Source of the DNA: Planctomycetota bacterium | GTDB taxonomy: Bacteria > Planctomycetota > UBA1135 > GCA-002686595 | NCBI GenBank assembly: GCA_021413885.1 | Contig: JAIOPM010000011.1 | Location: 1 to 33,245 of the forward strand | DNA length: 33,245 nt | Direction of reading: 5' to 3' | In this document: one piece after another, positions 7,818 through 14,313 of the stretch | Layout: each line of letters opens with the position of its first letter | How positions within the stretch are numbered: the first letter of the stretch is position 1 | Position numbers and translations under genes: made by a program | The notes under the pieces: model-generated | Database searches by the model: none | Told to the model about the DNA's origin: nothing | Seen by the model: only the letters and a program-made list of their open reading frames with translations

Positions 7818-8789
7818 ATGAGCGGCAGCGATCTCTGCGCTTCTTCGCATCGGATCCACGGCGGCCAATGGGCCCGCTGGTCCACGGCTGTCGCCATCGC
7901 GCTCGGAGTTGGAGCGGCGATCGCTGTGCACGCGGCCTCTCCGCGCGTCGTGAACGCGACGACGCTCCCTGTGGCTTCGGATCCTGACGGCGACGGGCTT
8001 TCGACGGATCTCGAGCTCGCGTTCGGCACCGATCCGTACAACGTCGACTCCGACGGCGACGGCGTGTCGGACGCGGAAGAACTCGCGCGCCACAGCTCTC
8101 CGACGAACAGCTCCGATCTCCCCGGTTCGGCGACCGCGAGCGTCGGCATGGGTGTGACCGCGTACGGCGCGGGCGTCAAGGTCATCAGCGCGGTCTACGT
8201 CGCCGACGGCACGCTCAACGCGAAGTCGCTCAAGCTCGGGCTCGTCAAGTCCGCGACGCCGGTGACGTTGCCGAAGTCGGCCCTCGGTTCGGATACGAAG
8301 CTCACGGTCGTGCCGGCCTCGACGCCCGGCCAACTGGTCGTCGTCTACGAGTGTCCGGTCTCCGCGTCGGTCTTCCGCACTTCCAGTGGCGCGGTTTCGC
8401 TGTACTCGCTCCTGACGGGGCCGAGCGGCCTGAAGGTCGCCGACGCGATCAATCTCGTTCGGATCGACGGCGTGCTGTGTCAACGCCTCGTCCTGACCAC
8501 GCAGTCGGGCGGCTCGCCCGGCAACTCGATCCAGGTCGCCGGACCGCTCCAGACCGGCGGTGTCGTCTTCAAGCCTATCGGCGGCGGAACGGCGCCCGCG
8601 ACGTGGGCGCCCGGCGCGATCTGCAGCCAGACGACCAAACTCGTCGGCTACAGCGGTGGTTCCTCGGTCAACGAGGTGACGGCCGCGAGCTGCGAAACCG
8701 GTTGGGACGCCTTCTGCGCCCCCTCCTGCGCTGCGTCGGTCGGTTCGACGGTGATGATCCTCGATCCGGCGGTCTTGGTCGGCGGATAG
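7818..8789 (+). CDS. Secreted calcium-repeat (thrombospondin type 3-like) protein
   Basis: 323 aa from ATG 7818. The start was chosen because the hydrophobic export segment (about residues 21-40, AVAIALGVGAAIAVHAA) then has a normal N-region. No strong ribosome site is visible, and an earlier in-frame ATG exists at 7719. Residues 55-90 hold two acidic calcium-binding repeats (DPDGDGLSTDLELAFGTDP and VDSDGDGVSDAEEL) of the type-3 thrombospondin/EF-like sort common on Planctomycetota surface proteins. The remaining 230 residues are beta-rich with no known motif, ending in a Cys cluster (AICSQ, SCETGWDAFCAPSCA). It is followed after 63 bp by the ECF sigma gene on the same strand, so co-regulation is possible. 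The role is unknown. Confidence 0.75.
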   Translation: MSGSDLCASSHRIHGGQWARWSTAVAIALGVGAAIAVHAASPRVVNATTLPVASDPDGDGLSTDLELAFGTDPYNVDSDGDGVSDAEELARHSSPTNSSDLPGSATASVGMGVTAYGAGVKVISAVYVADGTLNAKSLKLGLVKSATPVTLPKSALGSDTKLTVVPASTPGQLVVVYECPVSASVFRTSSGAVSLYSLLTGPSGLKVADAINLVRIDGVLCQRLVLTTQSGGSPGNSIQVAGPLQTGGVVFKPIGGGTAPATWAPGAICSQTTKLVGYSGGSSVNEVTAASCETGWDAFCAPSCAASVGSTVMILDPAVLVGG

Positions 8790-8796
8790 GACCGGC

Positions 8797-8809
8797 CGGC
8801 CGTTGGCCG
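8797..8809 (+). terminator. Small hairpin after the calcium-repeat gene
   Basis: CGGCC-GTT-GGCCG forms a 5-bp perfect stem 7 bp beyond the stop at 8789. No U-tract follows, so it may only be a pause site or chance in GC-rich DNA. Confidence 0.2.
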
Positions 8810-8852
8810 TCGCCCGGGATTTCCGTCAGACTGCGGCTGTACGGAACCCCCA

Positions 8853-9500
8853 ATGCCTACTCCGCGTCCAATCCCCGAGATGGCCGGTCCGCAAACAGAT
8901 CCCGACGCTCGCCTGGTCGTCGTTTGTCAGTCGGAAACCCTGATGGGCCTTCAGGGGCCGTTCCGGGAGCTGTACGACCTCTACAAGGACCGCGTCTACA
9001 ACGTTTGCTTCCGCATCACGGGCAGCGCGACCGACGCGCTCGATGCATCGCAGGAGACGTTCGGAATCGTTTTCCGCAAGCTCGCCGAATTCCGCTTCGA
9101 GTCGAAGTTCTCGAGCTGGGTGTATCGCATCGCGGTCAACGCGAGCATCGATCTCAAGCGTCGCCAAGTGTCGCGTCGCATGCCGTCGCTCGATGCGATC
9201 CAAGAGAGCGAGTACTCCGCCGACGGCTTGCGCCACGAATTGACCGACGAGCGCGGTGAGCAACCGCAGACCGCGGCGGCGCGACACGAACTCGAACACG
9301 AAGTCCAGCGCGCGATCACGCGCCTCTCGCCGAAGCTGCGCGCGATCACCGTGTTGCGCTACGTCGAGAGTCTCTCCTACGAACAGATCTCCGAGACGCT
9401 GCACATCTCTCTCGGCACCGTGAAGTCGCGCTTGGCGCGCGCTCACGAAGCGCTCGACCGCGAACTCACTCCCGTCCTCGACCGTTTCTATCTCGGATAG
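8853..9500 (+). CDS. ECF-family RNA polymerase sigma factor
   Basis: 215 aa. Region 2 is at about residues 35-105: FRELYDLYKDRVYNVCFRIT, then the DALDASQETFGIVFRKL helix and the -10-recognition segment FSSWVYRIAVNASIDLKRR. A variable acidic linker leads to region 4 at about 148-205, with LSPKLRAITVLRYVESLSYE and the helix-turn-helix QISETLHISLGTVKSRLARA for -35 binding. It directs polymerase to stress or envelope promoters. The anti-sigma gene starts 3 bp after its stop (GTG 9504), so the pair is translationally coupled. A shorter start at ATG 8880 is possible because no clear ribosome site decides it. Confidence 0.93.
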   Translation: MPTPRPIPEMAGPQTDPDARLVVVCQSETLMGLQGPFRELYDLYKDRVYNVCFRITGSATDALDASQETFGIVFRKLAEFRFESKFSSWVYRIAVNASIDLKRRQVSRRMPSLDAIQESEYSADGLRHELTDERGEQPQTAAARHELEHEVQRAITRLSPKLRAITVLRYVESLSYEQISETLHISLGTVKSRLARAHEALDRELTPVLDRFYLG

Positions 9501-9503
9501 ATC

Positions 9504-10211
9504 GTGGCCTCCGTGAACCCCACTTGCCAAAGCTCGCGTGAAGCGCTCGCCGGGAACGATCTCCCGACGTTCGAAGCTCATGCTTCGGGCTGCAACGAGT
9601 GCACGGCGTACGCGCTGCGTCTGGCGCGCATCGAGCGCACGCTCGGCGAACTGCCGCGCGTCGCCGCTCCGGAGACGCTGAACGGTCGCGTGGTCGCGGC
9701 CCTCGAAGCCGGACATCGCGAAGACCGCGTGCTCCGTGCGCTCGTCGGACTCGTTCGCGTCGAAGTGCCCGAGCACCTCGACGCTGCCGTCGCGCGTCAG
9801 GCCTCTCCGGCCGTTGCTCGTTCCCTCAGCGCGCCCGACGTCCTGCGCCGCTTGGTCGAGGAAGAGCTCTCCGATCCGTCGAAGGCCCGCGCGCGTCGGT
9901 TCGTCGGTTCGCTCGAACGCGTTCAGGCTCCGGCCGAGCTCGCGGCTCGCTTGGACGACGCACTGTCCGCGCCGCGCGTCGCGCAACGGTCTTGGACGCT
10001 GCGCGCGCGCTTGTTCGCCAGTGCCGCCGCGCTCGTGCTCGTCACCAGCGCCGTCGCTATCCTGTGGAGCGTGCGCGAAGACACGCGCAAGCCGCGGATC
10101 CAGTGGGTGCACGTCGATTCGACCGACGAGCTCTCCCCGTTCGCCGTCGCGTTGGTCGCCGGTTTGAGCGGCGGCGTCACCGATGTCGCGTCGCGAGGGG
10201 GCGCACGCTGA
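9504..10211 (+). CDS. Membrane-bound zinc anti-sigma factor with internal helical repeats
   Basis: 235 aa starting with GTG 9504, 3 bp behind the sigma gene. The N-terminus carries the ZAS-type zinc motif His26-x3-Cys30-x2-Cys33 (HASGCNEC), expected to hold the sigma factor at the inner face of the membrane. A single transmembrane helix lies at about 170-190 (FASAAALVLVTSAVAILW), followed by a 45-residue periplasmic tail, so it is an N-in/C-out protein. Between them are three clear repeats with consensus L..L.RV..P..L..RV..AL (residues 47-67, 80-100 and 134-154) and a weaker one at 108-121. The downstream lipoprotein resembles RseB, so regulated proteolysis of this protein is a fair inference. 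It has no internal frameshift. Confidence 0.82.
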   Translation: MASVNPTCQSSREALAGNDLPTFEAHASGCNECTAYALRLARIERTLGELPRVAAPETLNGRVVAALEAGHREDRVLRALVGLVRVEVPEHLDAAVARQASPAVARSLSAPDVLRRLVEEELSDPSKARARRFVGSLERVQAPAELAARLDDALSAPRVAQRSWTLRARLFASAAALVLVTSAVAILWSVREDTRKPRIQWVHVDSTDELSPFAVALVAGLSGGVTDVASRGGAR

Positions 10212-10213
10212 TC

Positions 10214-11230
10214 ATGCGCCCGACTTTTCTAGCGCTGATCGTCGCGATGCTTCTCGGGGCTTGCGAGCGCGTCGAGATGACGTCCTCGACGTCCGACGCG
10301 AGCACGCCGGCGACGATGAAGTCGAGCTCGATCGACCTCACCCTGCTGCAGAAGATCGTCGCCGCGCCGACGACCGTGTCGTGGCGCGGACGCCGGCACT
10401 TCGAAGCGCACTACACGTTCAAGGGCGCGCCCGTGGATCTCGTCTACGAAGAGACGCTCACCACCGACGGCACCGGCCGATATCAACTCGCGGCCGAGGA
10501 TCTGATCGTGCCGACACTGCCGGCCGGCAACGAAGCGTTGTTCCTGCTGACCCAGGACAACCGCGAAGGGCTGATGTTCCAGCACCGCGATCCGACCGTG
10601 CGCGACGCGACGTTGTTCTTGAACAACTACACCGCGATCGACGCAGGCACGACCGAACAAGTGGTCGGCCGCAATTGCGCGCGCTGGAGCGTGCAAGCGA
10701 ACGCCGGCGGCAACACGTGGACGCTGTGGATCGATCTCGCGACCGGCGTGATCCTCAAGTCCGAGGAGCGCGACGGCGGTCAGGCTCTGATCGCGTTGCT
10801 CCAGTACCTCGACTTCACCGACGCGCCGGACACCAGCAACGCGGTGTGGCACAACAGCGTGTTGCAAGAGTCGACAGTGCCGACCGGTCAAGCGCAGGCC
10901 GTGCTCGGCTTCGCTCCGATCTCGCCGCGGATGTTGCCGCCGAACTACCGACTCGCGCGGACCGAGCGCGTCGTCGATCCCGTCGAGAACCGCACGTGGG
11001 CGCGCTTCACCTACACCGACGGCTGGAACGAAGTGATCTTCATGGACGGCGGAGCGGTGAACGGCTCGATCGCGATCCACGGTCCCGCACCGCAGCCCGA
11101 CGTGATCCGTATCACCGAAGTCGGTCCCTGGTCGATCGCCGACGGACGCATCGCTTCGCACCGCGTGCTGGCCGCGTCGCGCGGTGGCGAAAGCGACCTC
11201 AAGCTGCTGATCGAGTCGTCGCTGCCCTGA
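10214..11230 (+). CDS. RseB/MucB-like lipoprotein, partner of the sigma/anti-sigma pair
   Basis: 338 aa from ATG 10214, 2 bp after the anti-sigma stop. The lipoprotein signal is very clear (RPTFLALIVAMLLGAC, lipidated Cys17). Residues 40-190 contain WRGRRHFEAHYTFKG, then VDLVYEETLTTDGTGRYQL and WTLWIDLATGVILKSEER, the LolA/RseB-type lipid-binding half-barrel pattern. A smaller C-terminal domain (about 220-335) has MLPPNYRLARTERVVDP and ARFTYTDGWNEVIFMDG, like the small RseB/MucB domain. In the known family RseB binds the periplasmic tail of the anti-sigma and shields it from proteases. Synteny here supports that role, but overall similarity is judged only by eye. Confidence 0.75.
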   Translation: MRPTFLALIVAMLLGACERVEMTSSTSDASTPATMKSSSIDLTLLQKIVAAPTTVSWRGRRHFEAHYTFKGAPVDLVYEETLTTDGTGRYQLAAEDLIVPTLPAGNEALFLLTQDNREGLMFQHRDPTVRDATLFLNNYTAIDAGTTEQVVGRNCARWSVQANAGGNTWTLWIDLATGVILKSEERDGGQALIALLQYLDFTDAPDTSNAVWHNSVLQESTVPTGQAQAVLGFAPISPRMLPPNYRLARTERVVDPVENRTWARFTYTDGWNEVIFMDGGAVNGSIAIHGPAPQPDVIRITEVGPWSIADGRIASHRVLAASRGGESDLKLLIESSLP

Positions 11231-11244
11231 ATCCCTGCGCGACC

Positions 11245-11259
11245 CGGAAGAATCTTCCG
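11245..11259 (+). terminator. Hairpin after the sigma operon
   Basis: CGGAAG-AAT-CTTCCG forms a perfect 6-bp stem with a 3-nt loop, 14 bp beyond the lipoprotein stop. It is well placed to end the sigma/anti-sigma/RseB-like operon but has no U-tract. The rest of the 11231-11388 gap shows only a GCAGGGCGCG direct repeat. Confidence 0.3.
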
Positions 11260-11388
11260 CGTCGCCGCCCGTGCGATTCGAAAGCCGACGCGCTCCGACA
11301 CTTCGCCGCACGCGAGGTAACGTTGTTTCGGAGCCAAGTCGCAGGGCGCGCGCAGGGCGCGTTCGGGGCGCAACAGGACCTCTCGCAC

Positions 11389-11856
11389 ATGACCTACGAT
11401 CCGCAAGGCCAGCCGTTCTCCGAGTCCAACCTGGACTCGCCCGAGTATCGCGATCGATTGCTGCGCAAGCTCAACTGCTTGATCGCGGTGCTCGAAGTGG
11501 CGACCGCGAAGGTCCGCCGCACGTTGGACGCGCCGGGCGCGGACGTCGATCGGCTCACCAAGATCCGGCGCAACTTGCAGGACACGCTCGACGTCTGCCT
11601 GCGCGCGAAGACGGCGCTCGAGAAGCGCGGCAAGCTTCCCGAAGGCATCGCGGGCGAACTGAGCCAAGTCGTCAATCCCGACTCGCTCAAGCCCGACGCG
11701 CTCCAACGCGCCAACGCCGAGCCGCGTTCCGCGCGCCGCGCTCAACGCGAGTTTTCGGGCAAGGAAGCTGCGAAGTTCGGTCGTCTCGGTCCGATCGAGA
11801 AGGGCTCCTTGCAGGCGTGCGACCTCGACGAGTTGTCGCGCCTGCTCCAGTCCTGA
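11389..11856 (+). CDS. Small helical protein of unknown function
   Basis: 155 aa from ATG 11389, with CAGGA about 10 nt upstream. It is cytoplasmic by sequence, with no signal or membrane segment. Residues 20-80 are strongly helical (YRDRLLRKLNCLIAVLEVA, RRNLQDTLDVCLRAKTAL). The middle is Arg/Ala-rich and the C-terminus (KFGRLGPIEKGSLQACDLDE, then LSRLLQS) looks like a short conserved tail. I do not recognise the family. It sits 158 bp after the sigma operon and 24 bp before the acetyltransferase gene, so it may be read with the latter. Confidence 0.7.
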   Translation: MTYDPQGQPFSESNLDSPEYRDRLLRKLNCLIAVLEVATAKVRRTLDAPGADVDRLTKIRRNLQDTLDVCLRAKTALEKRGKLPEGIAGELSQVVNPDSLKPDALQRANAEPRSARRAQREFSGKEAAKFGRLGPIEKGSLQACDLDELSRLLQS

Positions 11857-11880
11857 ACGCAGCGCTACACTGACCTCGCC

Positions 11881-12516
11881 ATGAAGGCGCGGGGTCTCGA
11901 GTCCAGCACCGCCGCGACGCGGCATCGAGAGCGCGAGGCTTCGGCCTCGCGCGTTTTCTTGCGCGAGCCGCGCCCCGAGGACCTGCGCGCGTTCGCCGAG
12001 CTCCGCCGCGCGAGCCGCGCGTTCCTCGAACCGTGGGAGCCGCTCGAAGAGGACGGCACCGATCGCTTCGGCGACGTCTGGTGCGCGAAGTACCTCTCGA
12101 AGCCGCGCACCGAGCGACGCGCCGCATTCCTCGTGTGCTCGAGCGACGACGAAACGCTGCTCGGCGCGATCACGCTCTTCCACGTCGAACGCGGCGCAGT
12201 GCAGAGCGCGCAGATCGGCTACTGGGTCGGCGTCGAACACGCACGCCGCGGCGTGATGTCGCGCGCGCTCGAACTCGCGCTGAGCAAGGCTTTTCGCGGA
12301 CTCGAACTCCAACGCGTCGAGGCGTTGATCGCCGTCGGCAACACACCGTCGAGTCGTTTGGTCGCGGGCCGCGGCTTCACGCTCGAAGGCCTCGCTCGCG
12401 CGTACGCGAAGATCGGCGGCGTCCGGCGCGACCACGAACGTTGGTCGCTGACGCGCGAGGAATGGCTCGCGCGCGAACTCGCTCCGTTGACCTACCGACC
12501 CCAGTCGCGCAAGTAG
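11881..12516 (+). CDS. GNAT N-acetyltransferase, RimJ/RimL type
   Basis: 211 aa. The sequence follows the RimJ/RimL layout: RVFLREPRPEDLRAFAELRR opens the fold, SRAFLEPWEP is the family's substrate-loop signature, and LLGAITLFHV, AQIGYWVGVEHARRGVMSRA provide strand beta-4 and the acetyl-CoA-binding turn. It ends with NTPSSRLVAGRGFTLEGLAR. These enzymes acetylate N-termini of ribosomal or other proteins, but the substrate cannot be told. About 20 N-terminal residues are extra and unconserved, so the true start may be slightly later. Its last 25 bp overlap the end of nadE on the other strand. Confidence 0.88.
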   Translation: MKARGLESSTAATRHREREASASRVFLREPRPEDLRAFAELRRASRAFLEPWEPLEEDGTDRFGDVWCAKYLSKPRTERRAAFLVCSSDDETLLGAITLFHVERGAVQSAQIGYWVGVEHARRGVMSRALELALSKAFRGLELQRVEALIAVGNTPSSRLVAGRGFTLEGLARAYAKIGGVRRDHERWSLTREEWLARELAPLTYRPQSRK

Positions 12517-13313
12517 CGGAAGTCCTGGTTGATCGTGCGATGCGAGAGCTTCGCGATGATCGGCGGAACGCGCTTGAACTGCGTCGCGGCGATGCGCGCG
12601 GCGATCTTGCGGATGAAGTCGGGCGCGAAGCCGCGTTCGACGAGCTCGCTCTCGCGCATGCGTTCGTCGACCATCAGGTAGAGCAGACGATCGGCCTCCG
12701 CGTACGTGAAGCCGAGTTCGCTCTCGTCGGTCTGGCCGGGGAAGAGATCCGCCGACGGCGCCTTGCCGAGGATCGCCTCGGGCACCTTCAGATGGCGCGC
12801 GAGCTGGTAGATCTGGTCCTTGTACAAATCGCCGATCGGGTTCAACGCGCTCGCCGCGTCGCCCCATTGAGTCGAGTAACCGAGCAGGATCTCGGTCTTG
12901 TTGCTGGTTCCGAGCACGAGCCCGTTCCACTCGACCGACAAGTCGTAGAGCACGATCATGCGACAACGCGCCATCACGTTGCCGCGTCGCAGACGATGCT
13001 CTACCTTCGCGCTCGCGAGGTAGCCGTCGGCCATCCCCGAGATGTCGACGGTCCGCGACTCGAGGCCGAGCGCGTCGACCAACAACTTGCCGTGGCCCGC
13101 GCTGTTCGGATCGCTGGTGCGATAGGGCATCAGCACCGCGAGCACGTTCTTCGGTCCGAACGCCTGCGCGGCGAGCGCCGCGACCACCGCCGAATCGACG
13201 CCGCCCGACAAGCCGAGCAACGCCTTGGAGAAACCGGTGTGGCCGACTTCCTCGCGCAGGAAGTTGACGAGCAGACGCTCGACGAGCCCGGGATCGATCT
13301 TCAGTCCGCTCAC
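12492..13313 (-). CDS. nadE: NAD synthase, ammonia-channel/synthetase subunit
   Basis: 273 aa starting with GTG 13313. The PP-loop ATP site GLSGGVDSAVVAAL is near residue 34, followed by LAVLMPYRTSDPNS, the deamido-NAD region (IVLYDLSVEWNGLVLGTSNK), TEILLGYSTQWGD and LYKDQIYQLARHL. All are standard for NadE, which adenylates and amidates deamido-NAD to NAD+. There is no glutaminase domain in this polypeptide. That domain is encoded immediately upstream by a separate gene whose TGA overlaps this GTG (GTGA, 13310-13313), implying translational coupling and a two-subunit enzyme. The 3' end overlaps the convergent acetyltransferase gene by 25 bp. Confidence 0.93.
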   Translation of the reverse strand: MSGLKIDPGLVERLLVNFLREEVGHTGFSKALLGLSGGVDSAVVAALAAQAFGPKNVLAVLMPYRTSDPNSAGHGKLLVDALGLESRTVDISGMADGYLASAKVEHRLRRGNVMARCRMIVLYDLSVEWNGLVLGTSNKTEILLGYSTQWGDAASALNPIGDLYKDQIYQLARHLKVPEAILGKAPSADLFPGQTDESELGFTYAEADRLLYLMVDERMRESELVERGFAPDFIRKIAARIAATQFKRVPPIIAKLSHRTINQDFRYLRDWGR

Positions 13314-14167
13314 GCGTCTTGGTCCTTCGACAGATCGCGCGCCAAACCCTCGGCGAGGATCCACGGCTTCGCGTCGCGGCGCAGCGGCGTGACGACGCGC
13401 GCGCGTTCGAGCGTGTTGGAATCGAGGCGACATTGCAGCGAGCCGATGTCGAAGCCCTCGAGCGTCGCTGCGACTTCGCCGAACGGATCGACGACACGCG
13501 TGCCGCCTGAGAACAGGACGCCGTCCTCCCAACCGACGCGGTTGACGTAGACGATCCAGGTCTGGAAGAAGCGACCGTGCGCTTCGACCAACGTGTTCCA
13601 CGTGCGTCGGCTCTCGAGCTCGGGCCCGCCGCCTCCGACGCCGCGTCCGGGCGAATTCGACGGCACCAACATCACGTCGACGTTGTGCAGGAAGTGCAGG
13701 TAGCCGCTCGAGACGTGCCACGCGTCCTCGCAGATCAGGATGCCGAAGCGCCCGAGCTTCGAATCGATCGGCCGGAACTCCTCGCCGGCCGCGAACTCGC
13801 GTTGCTCGTCGAACATCCCGTACGTCACCAAGTGGACCTTGCGATGGACCGCGAGCACCTTGCCGTCCTCGAGGAACGCGGTCGCGTTGTAGATGCGGCC
13901 ATCCTTCGAACGCTCGACGAAACCGACGACGATCGAGATGTCCTTCGAGAGCGCGGCGAGTTCCTGGAGCTCCTTCGCGCCGATCGGCAACGCAAGATCG
14001 ACCGTCTGGTCCTTCAGGAAATACCCGGTGAGCGAGAGCTCGGGGAACACGACCAACTGCGATCCCGCCGCGATCGCGGCGTGGATGCGCTCGACGTGAT
14101 CGCGCAAGTTCGCGGCGAGGTTGCCGAGCGTGGGGTTCGTCTGCAGGAGCGTGACGCGACAGTCCAT
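13310..14167 (-). CDS. Nitrilase-family glutaminase subunit of NAD synthase
   Basis: 285 aa from ATG 14167. It belongs to the carbon-nitrogen hydrolase superfamily and shows all three catalytic elements: Glu in VVFPELSLTGY, Lys in AVHRKVHLVTYG and Cys in RFGILICEDAWH. The N-terminus (CRVTLLQTNPTLGNLAANL) is like the start of the glutaminase half of fused NAD synthetases (AQxNPxxGDLxxN). The inferred reaction is hydrolysis of glutamine to supply ammonia to NadE. Support comes from the GTGA overlap with nadE downstream. A stand-alone amidase with another substrate is the alternative, but the gene order argues against it. Confidence 0.88.
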   Translation of the reverse strand: MDCRVTLLQTNPTLGNLAANLRDHVERIHAAIAAGSQLVVFPELSLTGYFLKDQTVDLALPIGAKELQELAALSKDISIVVGFVERSKDGRIYNATAFLEDGKVLAVHRKVHLVTYGMFDEQREFAAGEEFRPIDSKLGRFGILICEDAWHVSSGYLHFLHNVDVMLVPSNSPGRGVGGGGPELESRRTWNTLVEAHGRFFQTWIVYVNRVGWEDGVLFSGGTRVVDPFGEVAATLEGFDIGSLQCRLDSNTLERARVVTPLRRDAKPWILAEGLARDLSKDQDA

Positions 14168-14207
14168 GGGGCCCAAGAGGATAGCGGCTGGACAGGTTCG
14201 ACCGTCA

Positions 14208-14241
14208 GAGCGACGACGCTGAAGTGGCGCGAGCGTCGCTC
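14208..14241. promoter_or_regulatory. Inverted repeat in a divergent intergenic region
   Basis: GAGCGACG (14208-14215) pairs with CGTCGCTC (14234-14241) between the divergently read nitrilase/nadE pair and the GT-C/TPR gene. With a three-base bulge the arms can extend. It could be a shared operator or an RNA hairpin in the leader. No clear -35/-10 pair was seen. Confidence 0.3.
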
Positions 14242-14313
14242 GGGCCCCGTCGCGCGGCGGCGCGAGGAATGCGGATCCACCGGGGACGGCGCCTCGACTA
14301 TCCTGGCGCGCGG

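Noticed and set aside
8826..10112. Long minus-strand open frame across the sigma and anti-sigma genes
   Set aside because: It is an antisense shadow; the plus strand has full ECF sigma and zinc anti-sigma motifs.
11011..13497. Long minus-strand open frame over the acetyltransferase and nadE region
   Set aside because: It has low-complexity Arg/Ala composition and lies antisense or out of frame to genes with clear family motifs.
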